64,000 nucleotides of DNA from contig NZ_QKRB01000057.1 of the NCBI RefSeq assembly GCF_003233845.1, positions 310,001 through 374,000 of the forward strand. Reading direction: 5' to 3'. This document shows positions 42,720 to 50,965 of the stretch, one piece after another (the first letter of the stretch is position 1; each line of letters starts with the position of its first letter). Under the pieces are notes generated by a model. The model searched no databases. It saw nothing but the letters and a program-made list of their open reading frames with translations, and had not been told where the DNA came from. The DNA comes from Paenibacillus sambharensis (GTDB taxonomy: Bacteria; Bacillota; Bacilli; Paenibacillales; Paenibacillaceae). A program made the position numbers and the translations under genes.

Positions 42720-43916
42720 TCAGTTCCTGAACAGCCCGAGGGCGCCGATTCGTCGGACAGCCTCCTGCAGACGGGCTTCCTCCGCCAGCAGTCCCAGACG
42801 GACATAGCCTTCGCCATGTGTGCCGAATCCGACTCCCGGAGCAAGCACCACGTTGGCTTCCTTAATGAGAAGATCCGAGAAGGATTCGGACGTATAGCCA
42901 TCAGGTACCGGCAGCCAGCAGAAGAAGGAACCGCCTGGCTTGGCGGCTTTCCAGCCGATTTCATCAAGTGCGGCAAACAGAGCATCACGGCGCTGCTCAT
43001 ACATGGCGGACAGGCTGTGAACACTGTCTTGAGGTCCGGTGAGAGCAAGCGCGGCTGCTTCCTGTATACCGCCGAAGAGGCTGCAGTAGTAATGGTCCTG
43101 AATAAGATTGATCAGGCTGATCAGCTTGGCGTTGCCAAGGGCAAAGCCGACGCGCCAGCCGGCCATATTGTAGCTCTTCGACAGCGTGTAAAACTCAAGG
43201 CCGACTTCCTTGGCTCCTGGTGTCTGCAGGAAGCTGACCGGTCTCTTCCCGTCGAAGCCGATGCCGCCGTATGCAAAATCACTGGAGACCACAATGTTAT
43301 GCCGCTCAGCAAAGCGCACAGTCTCTTCATAGAAGCTGCTGCTTGCCACCGCTCCTGTCGGGTTATTCGGATAGTTGATGAACATCAGCTTGGCCTTGTC
43401 CGCATCCGCTGCGGGAATACGGCTGTAGTCAGGCAGGAAGTCATTATCCGCCTTAAGCGGCATGAATGTCATGTGTGCACCGGCAAGTGATACACCCGAC
43501 CAGTAATCCGGGTATCCGGGGTCAGGTACAAGGCACAAGTCGCCAGGGTTCAGCAGACACTGGCTGATTTCCACAAGTCCTGTCTTGCCGCCAAACAGTA
43601 TGGCGACCTCGGTTGCAGGATCAAGATCGACATTATAATCTTCCTTATATCTGGCGGCAACCGCTTCCTTCAGGAACGCAAAGCCGCTGAATGGCGGATA
43701 TTTATGATAAAGCGGATTAGCCGCCGCTTCCTGCAGCTTGGTTACGATGTGAGGCGGTGTCGGCTTGTCGGGATTTCCTTGCCCGAGGTTAATCACATCG
43801 TGACCTTCAGCGATGCGGGCTGCCGCTTTACCGACCAGCCGGGCAAAAAACTGCGTCGGCAGTTCCTTCATCCGGCGGGCGGGCTCAATGGTGATGCGTG
43901 AATGATTGTCGTTCAT
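42720..43916 (-). CDS. mtnE: Methionine aminotransferase of the salvage pathway (MtnE-like)
   Basis: A class I PLP aminotransferase (398 residues) closely resembling B. subtilis MtnE, which converts ketomethylthiobutyrate to methionine with glutamine as donor. Motifs are NLGQGNPDKPTPPHIV, GGKTGLVE, NYPNNPTGAV and the PLP lysine in YTLSKSYNMAGWRVGF. The neighbouring mtnWXB and mtnU support the call over LL-DAP aminotransferase, a related family. The start is uncertain: ATG 43916 or a TTG/GTG slightly upstream. It has its own promoter. Confidence 0.88.
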   Translation of the reverse strand: MNDNHSRITIEPARRMKELPTQFFARLVGKAAARIAEGHDVINLGQGNPDKPTPPHIVTKLQEAAANPLYHKYPPFSGFAFLKEAVAARYKEDYNVDLDPATEVAILFGGKTGLVEISQCLLNPGDLCLVPDPGYPDYWSGVSLAGAHMTFMPLKADNDFLPDYSRIPAADADKAKLMFINYPNNPTGAVASSSFYEETVRFAERHNIVVSSDFAYGGIGFDGKRPVSFLQTPGAKEVGLEFYTLSKSYNMAGWRVGFALGNAKLISLINLIQDHYYCSLFGGIQEAAALALTGPQDSVHSLSAMYEQRRDALFAALDEIGWKAAKPGGSFFCWLPVPDGYTSESFSDLLIKEANVVLAPGVGFGTHGEGYVRLGLLAEEARLQEAVRRIGALGLFRN

Positions 43917-43961
43917 ATTTGGCAACACTCCATATCTTCCGGTTCGGAACAGAATATTCCT

Positions 43962-43990
43962 AATGTAGCATGTACATTCCGGACTGTCGA
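43962..43990 (-). promoter_or_regulatory. Promoter of mtnE
   Basis: On the minus strand TCGACA (43990-43985) and TACATT (43967-43962) have a 17-base spacer. I found no S-box (SAM riboswitch) core between it and the gene, although salvage genes often carry one. Confidence 0.5.
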
Positions 43991-44083
43991 GACATGGGCG
44001 ATTAATCGAAGAGCGGCCGGCAAGCAGCTTGTTATGCCGAGCAGGTGCTTATAGGGATTGGTTAAGCCGGGCCGGAAAAGTCA

Positions 44084-44524
44084 TCAGGGTGCGGCGACCT
44101 TTCTCAGGAAAGGCTTGAGGTCAGCCTCGAATTCGAGCAGATAGGGCTTCTTGGCCGCATCGAAGACGAGCAGAAGCGGGTCGTTCTCCGGACAGTAGAA
44201 GAGGAATACGTCATCAACGGCGAATTCTGTTTTGCCGATTTTCAAACTGACAGGCTTGTCGAGCGGTACCCGGTATACAAAACCGCATTTATCATCAGGT
44301 TTTATTTTGGGGGAAAGCTTGGTTGCCGAACGCAGCCAGCTTGAGGCCATTTTCTGATATTCTTCGTCATTGGGCAGCGTTCGTACCACCTTACCCGCCT
44401 TGACATCAAAAATTTGAACCGGCTTTAACGTAATGTCCTCACCCTGCACAGCTGCCTGTGCATTCCACGCGAACAGGGTCGCGAGCATCATCAAAGCCAG
44501 AATAGCAGCAGCTTGTTTCTGCAT
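44084..44524 (-). CDS. Secreted protein of unknown function
   Basis: A 146-residue protein with a clear signal peptide (residues 1-22, ending WNAQAA). The mature part is mixed strand/helix with two cysteines (in DKCGF and FYCPE) that could form a disulphide. The start ATG 44524 has AAAGGAG about nine bases upstream; the open frame before it is not coding. It is divergent from mtnU and precedes mtnE by about 170 bases. I do not recognise the family. Confidence 0.7.
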   Translation of the reverse strand: MQKQAAAILALMMLATLFAWNAQAAVQGEDITLKPVQIFDVKAGKVVRTLPNDEEYQKMASSWLRSATKLSPKIKPDDKCGFVYRVPLDKPVSLKIGKTEFAVDDVFLFYCPENDPLLLVFDAAKKPYLLEFEADLKPFLRKVAAP

Positions 44525-44580
44525 GTGACATTTCTCCTTTGACTGAATATTGGTTGACCTTCCGTTATATTGTTCCCAGC

Positions 44581-44608
44581 TTGACACCTCACCATGACAG
44601 GGTAAGAT
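44581..44608 (+). promoter_or_regulatory. Promoter of mtnU
   Basis: TTGACA (44581-44586) and TAAGAT (44603-44608), with a 16-base spacer, lie 39 bases before the mtnU start. Confidence 0.65.
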
Positions 44609-44647
44609 AGTAAAAAAGGTTTTGTGGACGAAAATGGAGGGAAGAGC

Positions 44648-45454
44648 ATGACCAAGCGATTAAAAGTAGCACTTCTGCAGATGGATATCCAGGCAGGCGA
44701 CCCCGATGCAAATTTCCGGCATGTGGAGGAGCTTCTTCACAAGGCTGTCAGCACCGAGGACAAGCCGCAGCTGATTGTGCTGCCCGAGATGTGGAATACC
44801 GGATACGCGCTGGACATCATTGACTCCATTGCTGACCGGGAAGGACAGCGGACCAAGCAAATGATGTCTGCGTTCAGCCGCGAGCATCAGGTTCAGATCG
44901 TGGCAGGCTCCATTGCGGAGCAGAGGGCGGCCGGCGGCGTTTACAATACCATTCATGTCTTCGGGCCGGATGGGGCGGAGGCAGGCGAATATTCGAAGAT
45001 CCACTTGTTCTGCCTAATGGACGAGGAGAAGCATCTGCAGGCAGGTGGTGAGCTTGGAACAACCGAGGTGGGAGGCGAGCAGGCGGGCATGATGATCTGC
45101 TACGATATACGTTTCCCTGAGCTTGCAAGAACACTGGCCCTGCAGGGAGCGAAAATATTAATCGTCCCCGCGGAATGGCCTAATCCGAGGCTGAACCATT
45201 GGCGTACCCTTCTGACGGCCAGAGCCATTGAGAATCAGATGTATGTGATTGCCTGCAACCGTGTCGGAACGAGCGGCGGCACTTCCTTCTTCGGGCATTC
45301 CATGGTTATTGATCCGTGGGGCGACATTATCGCCGAAGCAGGAGAGGAAGAGACGATATTAACGGCCGAAATCAATCCCGAGCTTGTAACCGAGGTTCGC
45401 GGCCGGATTCCCGTCTTCACAGACCGCCGGCCGGATCATTACAGATTGGGATAA
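44648..45454 (+). CDS. mtnU: Omega-amidase, carbon-nitrogen hydrolase (MtnU-like)
   Basis: A nitrilase-superfamily enzyme (268 residues) that probably deaminates the 2-oxoglutaramate left when MtnE uses glutamine. The catalytic triad is visible as Glu in VLPEMWN, Lys in YSKIHLF and Cys in ICYDIRFPE. The start ATG 44648 follows GGAGGGAAG. It is next to mtnE on the opposite strand, as B. subtilis mtnU (ykrU) is linked to salvage genes. Its last 16 bases overlap the convergent lysR-type gene. Confidence 0.88.
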   Translation: MTKRLKVALLQMDIQAGDPDANFRHVEELLHKAVSTEDKPQLIVLPEMWNTGYALDIIDSIADREGQRTKQMMSAFSREHQVQIVAGSIAEQRAAGGVYNTIHVFGPDGAEAGEYSKIHLFCLMDEEKHLQAGGELGTTEVGGEQAGMMICYDIRFPELARTLALQGAKILIVPAEWPNPRLNHWRTLLTARAIENQMYVIACNRVGTSGGTSFFGHSMVIDPWGDIIAEAGEEETILTAEINPELVTEVRGRIPVFTDRRPDHYRLG

Positions 45455-46356
45455 AGGTCGATCGTTTCCTTCATCGTCTGAATGAAAGCTTCCGCAGCCT
45501 TGGACAGGTATCTCCCCTGACGGCTCGCTATCACCAGCGTGCGGGATGGAGAATGGCTGAGTTTCTTGTAGACGGGGGCAAAATCACTCCATTTCGCACG
45601 GGCGACCATCGCCGGCACGAAAGCAATGCCCATGCCTGCTGCTACCAGCGACTGGACGGTCTCAATGTTGCTTGTTTCAAATACGATGCGAGGCTCGAAG
45701 CCTGCCTTGGCGCACAGGTCATGCGTAATTTGACGAAACCCTTGGCCTTTCTTTAGAACGATGAATGGCTCATCGGCCAGAGAGGTCACGGCTATACCCT
45801 CTGCAGATGAATTACCCTGCTGGCTGGATGCGAGGCTGTGCTGCGGAGGCAGTGCCAGCAGGATCTCTTCTTCGGTCAGCGGGACACAGCTCAGTGATGG
45901 GTCGATAAGCGGCAGGGAAAGCAGAGACAGATCGGTCTGGCCGCTGGCCGTCAGCTGTTCGAGGTTGGCCGAGGTTTCCTCGACCAGCACAATCTCAATT
46001 TCCGGATAGCGGGACTGGAAGACTGGAAGCACGAGTGGAAGCACATGAGCACCCGTAATCGGCAGGCTGCCCACCACGAGCCTGCCTTTGCGCATGTGAA
46101 CCAGGTCATCCATCTCCTGCTTCAGCTGTTCCACAGCATCAAGAATCCCTTCCGCTTTCTGTACAAATACGGAACCGGCATGTGTCAGCTCAACAGAATT
46201 GGTTGTCCGTCTGAAGAGCATGACTCCGATTTCCTTCTCCAGCTTCGACAGCTGCTGGCTAAGAGAAGGCTGGGCGATATGAAGCTTCTCGGCAGCCCGG
46301 GAGAAGTTTTTTTCCATGGCGATTTGAACAACGTAATGCAGCTGGCGGATTTCCAA
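45439..46356 (-). CDS. LysR-family transcriptional regulator
   Basis: A 305-residue LTTR: an N-terminal helix-turn-helix (FSRAAEKLHIAQPSLSQQLSKLEKEIG, about residues 15-42), a linker helix, and a periplasmic-binding-like effector domain from about 90. The start is TTG 46356 with AAAGGAG upstream, giving the usual EIRQLHYV N-terminus. It is divergent from leuCD, and palindromes of LysR type lie between them. It may therefore control leuCD and itself. The effector is unknown. Confidence 0.9.
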   Translation of the reverse strand: MEIRQLHYVVQIAMEKNFSRAAEKLHIAQPSLSQQLSKLEKEIGVMLFRRTTNSVELTHAGSVFVQKAEGILDAVEQLKQEMDDLVHMRKGRLVVGSLPITGAHVLPLVLPVFQSRYPEIEIVLVEETSANLEQLTASGQTDLSLLSLPLIDPSLSCVPLTEEEILLALPPQHSLASSQQGNSSAEGIAVTSLADEPFIVLKKGQGFRQITHDLCAKAGFEPRIVFETSNIETVQSLVAAGMGIAFVPAMVARAKWSDFAPVYKKLSHSPSRTLVIASRQGRYLSKAAEAFIQTMKETIDLYPNL

Positions 46357-46410
46357 GGCTTGGCATCTCCTTTTATATAGAAGTAAGCAGTGATAGCTTT
46401 CTTGCGGTTG

Positions 46411-46447
46411 ATAGGTTGTATCTATTACTCTTATAGATATTATATCT
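46411..46447. promoter_or_regulatory. Cluster of LysR-type palindromes
   Basis: Three overlapping inverted repeats are present: ATAG-N7-CTAT (46411-46425), ATCTAT-N7-ATAGAT (46420-46438, which contains T-N11-A), and AGATAT-T-ATATCT (46435-46447). The last abuts the -35 of the probable leuC promoter. This matches the recognition and activation site layout of LTTR-controlled divergent promoters. Confidence 0.6.
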
Positions 46448-46476
46448 TGGATCAATGATTTAGAAAATGTTAATAT
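46447..46476 (+). promoter_or_regulatory. Probable leuCD promoter
   Basis: TTGGAT (46447-46452) and TAATAT (46471-46476) have an 18-base spacer. It is suboptimal and sits right at the operator cluster, consistent with an activated promoter. Confidence 0.5.
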
Positions 46477-46541
46477 GATAACAACAATTCGACAGGGGAT
46501 ACAACTCCCGTTATTTTATCGAAATTTATGGGGTGACAATG

Positions 46542-47963
46542 ATGGCTAAGAGAACGATGTTTGAGAAGATTTGGGATAATCATGTGATTCATTCGGAAGA
46601 AGGAAAGCCGAGCATAATTTATATTGATCTTCATTTGGTTCATGAGGTTACATCCCCCCAGGCATTTGAAGGCCTGCGGATGTCCGGCCGGAAGGTCCGC
46701 CGTCCAGATTTGACATTTGCGACAATGGACCATAACGTTCCAACGAAGGACCGTTTCAATATCAGTGATCCGATATCCAAGCAGCAAATTGACACGCTCA
46801 CGAAGAACTGCCAGGACTTTGGCGTTACGCTCTTCGACCTGCACAATATTGATCAGGGTGTTGTGCATGTTATGGGTCCGGAGATCGGGCTGACGCATCC
46901 GGGCAAGACAATTGTCTGCGGTGACAGCCATACATCGACCCACGGCGCATTCGGCGCATTAGCCTTTGGTATCGGTACGAGTGAAGTTGAACACGTCCTC
47001 GCTACCCAGTGCCTGCAGCAGTCGAAGCCCAAGACTATGGAGGTTCGTTTCAACGGCAAGCGTAAGCCCGGCGTTACGGCGAAGGATATGATCCTTGGTG
47101 TAATTGCGAAATACGGTACCGACTTTGCTACCGGCTATGTTCTTGAATACACTGGCGAAGCAATCAGCAGTCTGACGATGGAAGAGCGGATGACCGTCTG
47201 TAACATGTCCATCGAAGCGGGGGCGCGTGCCGGTCTGATTGCTCCTGATGCTACGACATTCGAATATCTCCGCGGACGTCAGCATGCACCACAGGGTGAA
47301 GAGTTCGAAAAGGCCGTTGCCCGCTGGTCTGAACTGACAACGGATGAAGGCGCCGTTTATGACCATGTCGTTGATTTTGACGTAGACAGTCTCATCCCGC
47401 AGGTTACCTGGGGAACGAGCCCGGGCATGGGAACGGATATCACGGCTGTTGTTCCTGATCCGAAGAACTTCACGACGGAGAACGAGCGGAAAGCGGCTGA
47501 GAAGGCTCTTGAATATATGGATTTGAAGCCGGGTACGCCGATCAGTGAAATTCCGATTGATTATGTATTCATCGGTTCTTGTACGAACGGACGGATTGAA
47601 GACCTCCGGGCTGCCGCCGAGGTTGCCAAGGGCTACAAGGTCAATGAGAAGGTTACGGCTATTGTTGTTCCGGGTTCCGGACGCGTTAAGATGCAGGCCG
47701 AGAAGGAAGGGCTCGATAAGATCTTCATCGAAGCAGGCTTTGAATGGCGTGAAGCCGGATGCTCGATGTGTCTGGCGATGAACCCTGACGTTCTGCAGCC
47801 GGGCCAGCGGTGCGCATCCACATCGAACCGTAACTTTGAAGGCCGTCAGGGCCGCGGCGGGCGTACGCATCTGGTATCTCCGGCAATGGCAGCAGCAGCT
47901 GCGGTTATGGGCCGCTTTACCGATGTGCGTGACTGGAATTTCAAATCCGAAGTACTGAACTAA
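46542..47963 (+). CDS. leuC: 3-isopropylmalate dehydratase large subunit
   Basis: The 4Fe-4S subunit that isomerises 2-isopropylmalate to 3-isopropylmalate in leucine synthesis. The 473 residues (from ATG 46542, after GGGGTGA) include [10 protein letters not shown], the cluster cysteine in FIGSCTNGR and the pair in GCSMCLAMN. leuD follows after 31 bases. leuA and leuB are not in the window, so leuCD is a separate unit here. Confidence 0.97.
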   Translation: MAKRTMFEKIWDNHVIHSEEGKPSIIYIDLHLVHEVTSPQAFEGLRMSGRKVRRPDLTFATMDHNVPTKDRFNISDPISKQQIDTLTKNCQDFGVTLFDLHNIDQGVVHVMGPEIGLTHPGKTIVCGDSHTSTHGAFGALAFGIGTSEVEHVLATQCLQQSKPKTMEVRFNGKRKPGVTAKDMILGVIAKYGTDFATGYVLEYTGEAISSLTMEERMTVCNMSIEAGARAGLIAPDATTFEYLRGRQHAPQGEEFEKAVARWSELTTDEGAVYDHVVDFDVDSLIPQVTWGTSPGMGTDITAVVPDPKNFTTENERKAAEKALEYMDLKPGTPISEIPIDYVFIGSCTNGRIEDLRAAAEVAKGYKVNEKVTAIVVPGSGRVKMQAEKEGLDKIFIEAGFEWREAGCSMCLAMNPDVLQPGQRCASTSNRNFEGRQGRGGRTHLVSPAMAAAAAVMGRFTDVRDWNFKSEVLN

Positions 47964-47994
47964 TCGGACCGATATAGAGGGGAGCAGCATAACT

Positions 47995-48591
47995 ATGGAA
48001 GCTTTTAAAACCTTGACCGGCATTGTCGCTCCGGTCGATCGTGTGAATGTTGATACGGACGCTATTATTCCTAAGCAATTCTTGAAGCGCATTGAGCGCA
48101 GCGGGTTCGGACAATTCCTGTTTTATGAATGGCGTTTCGATGAAGCCGGCAATATTAATCCGGCTTTTGAACCGAATAAGCCGCGTTACCAAGGAGCTTC
48201 GATTCTGATCTCCCGTGCAAACTTCGGCTGCGGCTCTTCGCGTGAGCATGCGCCTTGGGCCATTCTGGACTACGGCTTCAAATGTGTGATTGCCCCATCC
48301 TTCGCTGACATCTTCTATAACAACTGCTTCAAGAATGGCATTCTGCCAATCAAGCTGAGTGAAGAACAGGTGGAAGAGCTGTTCCAGCGCACAGCCGAGC
48401 ACGAGGGGTATGAACTGACCGTCAGTCTTGAAGACAAGATTATCACGGATAATCATGGTCTGCACATTGCATTTGATCTGGATGAGCACCGCCGTCAATT
48501 CCTGCTTCAAGGTCTGGATGACATCGGTCTTACACTTCAGCACGAAGACAAGATCTCTGCTTATGAAGCGGAGCGGGCTGCACAAGTCTGA
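47995..48591 (+). CDS. leuD: 3-isopropylmalate dehydratase small subunit
   Basis: It partners LeuC to complete the active site. The 198 residues show [12 protein letters not shown], the conserved [16 protein letters not shown] segment and an aconitase swivel-domain fold. A leuD-typical tail ends at 48591. A strong terminator follows. Confidence 0.97.
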   Translation: MEAFKTLTGIVAPVDRVNVDTDAIIPKQFLKRIERSGFGQFLFYEWRFDEAGNINPAFEPNKPRYQGASILISRANFGCGSSREHAPWAILDYGFKCVIAPSFADIFYNNCFKNGILPIKLSEEQVEELFQRTAEHEGYELTVSLEDKIITDNHGLHIAFDLDEHRRQFLLQGLDDIGLTLQHEDKISAYEAERAAQV

Positions 48592-48620
48592 CGAATGCTC
48601 CCGAATCAGATCCAGGTATC

Positions 48621-48653
48621 AAGCCGTTCCGCAGGGAACGGCTTTCTTTTTTT
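48621..48653 (+). terminator. Intrinsic terminator after leuD
   Basis: AAGCCGTTCC (48621-48630) and GGAACGGCTT (48635-48644) form a perfect stem with a four-base loop, followed by TCTTTTTTT. Confidence 0.88.
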
Positions 48654-48725
48654 ACATAATAATGTTTAAAATACGCGGAAAATCATGCATTTGGGCTGAT
48701 TTATAACGGTTATCCTTCATAAATC

Positions 48726-48775
48726 GCAAGTTTGCACTTTTTTCCCTGACTACGCAACTTTTTCTGCAAGTTTGC
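48726..48775 (+). repeat. Two GCAAGTTTGC elements before the amidase gene
   Basis: GCAAGTTTGC occurs at 48726-48735 and 48766-48775, 40 bases apart (about four turns). Each is itself a GCAA/TTGC inverted repeat. They lie about 75 to 120 bases before the amidase start and may be regulator sites. Confidence 0.45.
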
Positions 48776-48847
48776 GTCTAACTTTACGTCTGTATTCGTC
48801 GAAGCTGACGATTCGGTGCGGGCAACAAATCTGGCTTGAGGTGAATT

Positions 48848-50320
48848 ATGAAGAAGTTTGTAACGATGATGCTGTTGATGTCGTTCGTTTGTGCGCTTCT
48901 CCCGGGAATCGGACAAGCCGCCACTGTAGTCCCCAAATTGTTTCTGGACGGAAATGTCATCCAGACGGATGCGCAGCCGCGCATCGTCAAGTCGTCAACG
49001 ATGGTGCCAATGCGGGTTATTGCCGAACAGCTTGGTTACAGTGTAGACTGGAATTCGAAGACCAAAGAAGTGACCATTGCGGATGGCAACTCGCTAATCG
49101 TGCTTACGGCTGATCAAGATCTTGCTGATGTGGACGGGACAAGCGTTAAGCTGGACGCTCCGGCCTTCATCGACAAGGGTGTAACGTATGTGCCCTTAAG
49201 ATTTATTGGCCAGAACCTGGGTCTGACGGTGAGGTGGGATCAATCAACAAGATCAGTCTACATGATTACGCCTGCCATGCCAGAACTGCCGTCAAACGGA
49301 GCGGGTGTAAGTTCCCCTGTAACGCAGCCTGCAACTCAGAGTCCAGCTGTGAAGGCAAGTGCTCTCATTAATTCAATCGCTTATAACGGCACAGGCCGGA
49401 TCACCATTCAATATGAAGGTGAGCTCACGCCAAAGAATGCCTTCTGGCTCGATAATCCCGACAGGCTCGTGATTGATATTCCTAATGCAGCTTTCTCTCC
49501 AGAGTATTCGGCAGCCCTGTCAGCTGCGAGCAGCAAGAGTGAAGGGAAGATCATCACGGAGACATTGAATCTGCGAAGCATCCGGTACTCGCTCTTCTCC
49601 TCCAACCCGTCAACCGTACGTGTGGTACTGGACATGTCGGGTAAATCCGAATACCAGGTCACAGCTGGTGAAGGCGAATATTATATTGATGTAACGCTGG
49701 CAGACGTGCCGGTTGATGCTGTTTCGCCGGATAATCCATCGGCAGTTGTCCCGGTTGGAGGAGCTTCGGGCGCTGGCTTGCCGACAGGCTACAAGGTCGT
49801 TATTGATCCTGGTCACGGCGGCAAGGACCCGGGTGCAATCAGTGTGCTCGGCAGGGCAGAGAAGGAATACAATCTTGCTGTGGCCTTGAAGGTGAATGCT
49901 CTCCTGGAGAAGGAGCCGATGATCCAGCCTTATCTCACACGCAGTACGGATGTATTCATTGAGCTGGAGGACCGTGCGAAGTTTGCGAATAATCTGAAGG
50001 CTGACTTATTCATTTCCATTCATGCCAACAGCTACAAATCCACCATCCGTGGAACGGAAACCTATTATAACCGGGCAGACAGCAAGGCGTTTGCAGATAT
50101 TATGCACAAACACCTGCTGCTCGGAACCGGCCTGCCTGACCGCAAGGTAAGACAAGCCAGCTTCCTGGTCATCCGTAAGACCAACATGCCGGCTGTTCTT
50201 CTGGAATCCGGGTATCTGTCCAATAAAGAGGATGCAGCTGTACTCTTCACAGAATCCGTTCAAGATCGGACTGCTTCCCGGATCGTAGCAGCCATCAAGG
50301 AACATCTGAAGCTGAAGTAA
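48848..50320 (+). CDS. Secreted N-acetylmuramoyl-L-alanine amidase (AMIN plus Amidase_3)
   Basis: A 490-residue peptidoglycan amidase. It has a signal peptide at about 1-24, a copper-amine-oxidase-like N-terminal domain at 27-140 (VPMRVIAEQLGYSVDW and VPLRFIGQNLGL repeats), a linker, an AMIN domain at about 172-285, and the zinc amidase from about 315. Catalytic and zinc residues are in VIDPGHGGKDPGA, EKEYNLA, FISIHAN and LLESGYLSN. It cleaves the bond between muramic acid and the peptide stem outside the cell. A lipoprotein gene follows after 14 bases. Confidence 0.93.
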   Translation: MKKFVTMMLLMSFVCALLPGIGQAATVVPKLFLDGNVIQTDAQPRIVKSSTMVPMRVIAEQLGYSVDWNSKTKEVTIADGNSLIVLTADQDLADVDGTSVKLDAPAFIDKGVTYVPLRFIGQNLGLTVRWDQSTRSVYMITPAMPELPSNGAGVSSPVTQPATQSPAVKASALINSIAYNGTGRITIQYEGELTPKNAFWLDNPDRLVIDIPNAAFSPEYSAALSAASSKSEGKIITETLNLRSIRYSLFSSNPSTVRVVLDMSGKSEYQVTAGEGEYYIDVTLADVPVDAVSPDNPSAVVPVGGASGAGLPTGYKVVIDPGHGGKDPGAISVLGRAEKEYNLAVALKVNALLEKEPMIQPYLTRSTDVFIELEDRAKFANNLKADLFISIHANSYKSTIRGTETYYNRADSKAFADIMHKHLLLGTGLPDRKVRQASFLVIRKTNMPAVLLESGYLSNKEDAAVLFTESVQDRTASRIVAAIKEHLKLK

Positions 50321-50334
50321 GGAGGCCGTCTCTT

Positions 50335-50880
50335 ATGAAGAAAGTAGCTTTACTGTTAATGTTGTCCTTTGCAGCACTGTCCGTGTCAGCATGCGGCAAG
50401 GGGAGTGATGGCACTGAGCCGGCGCAAGTACCGGCTTCATCGCCCGCACAACTAGAGAACAACAAACCGCAAGATCAAGAAGAGATTCCGGTCATCAGCA
50501 TGCCTGTGAAGGTTTATGTATCTGATGAGGATATGTCCGAGCTCACGGAAAAGTCAGTCATTATCGAATTCGGGGACGAAGCCGCGAAATATCTCTCTGC
50601 GCTGGAAGCACTTAAGGGTGAAGGCGAAGGCGAAGTGTCGCTGTGGCGGGATGCGGTTTTTCATTCGGCAACCTTTGGCGACGGCAGGCTTACCGTGGAC
50701 TTAAGTGTGCCCGAGGAAGCTCGGATGGGTGCTCCTGGAGAACAGCTTGCGTTAGACGCGCTTCAGCAAACATGTTTCCAGTTCACGGAAGTGAAGGAGC
50801 TGGAAATTCTTGTCAACGGGGAAGCGGTAGAGAGCTTGATGGGTCACGTGTACCTTGATCATCCCATTGTAAGACCTTAA
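50335..50880 (+). CDS. GerMN-domain lipoprotein
   Basis: A 181-residue lipoprotein: signal peptide with lipobox LSVSAC (Cys20), a disordered Ser/Pro/Gln stretch to about residue 55, and a GerMN domain (SLWRDAVFHSA..., then LTVDLS and LALDALQQTCFQF). GerMN proteins act at the spore or cell envelope, often with amidases, and this gene directly follows one. The specific role is not known. Confidence 0.85.
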   Translation: MKKVALLLMLSFAALSVSACGKGSDGTEPAQVPASSPAQLENNKPQDQEEIPVISMPVKVYVSDEDMSELTEKSVIIEFGDEAAKYLSALEALKGEGEGEVSLWRDAVFHSATFGDGRLTVDLSVPEEARMGAPGEQLALDALQQTCFQFTEVKELEILVNGEAVESLMGHVYLDHPIVRP

Positions 50881-50885
50881 TGACC

Positions 50886-50920
50886 AGAACCATCCCGGCT
50901 TCCGGTAGATGGTTCTTATC
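50886..50920 (+). terminator. Possible terminator after the GerMN gene
   Basis: AGAACCATC (50886-50894) pairs perfectly with GATGGTTCT (50908-50916), but the tail TATCTTATC is a poor T tract. Termination may be partial. Confidence 0.45.
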
Positions 50921-50965
50921 TTATCTAAGTCGTTCATTACATATAATACGTAGGGGGCTGTCTGA

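Noticed and set aside
43917-44083. S-box (SAM riboswitch) before mtnE
   Set aside because: None of the conserved S-box core elements is present in the short region between promoter and gene.
46959-48092. Antisense ORF of 377 codons opposite leuC
   Set aside because: leuC is certain from its cluster cysteines. The reverse frame is open only because of third-position GC bias.
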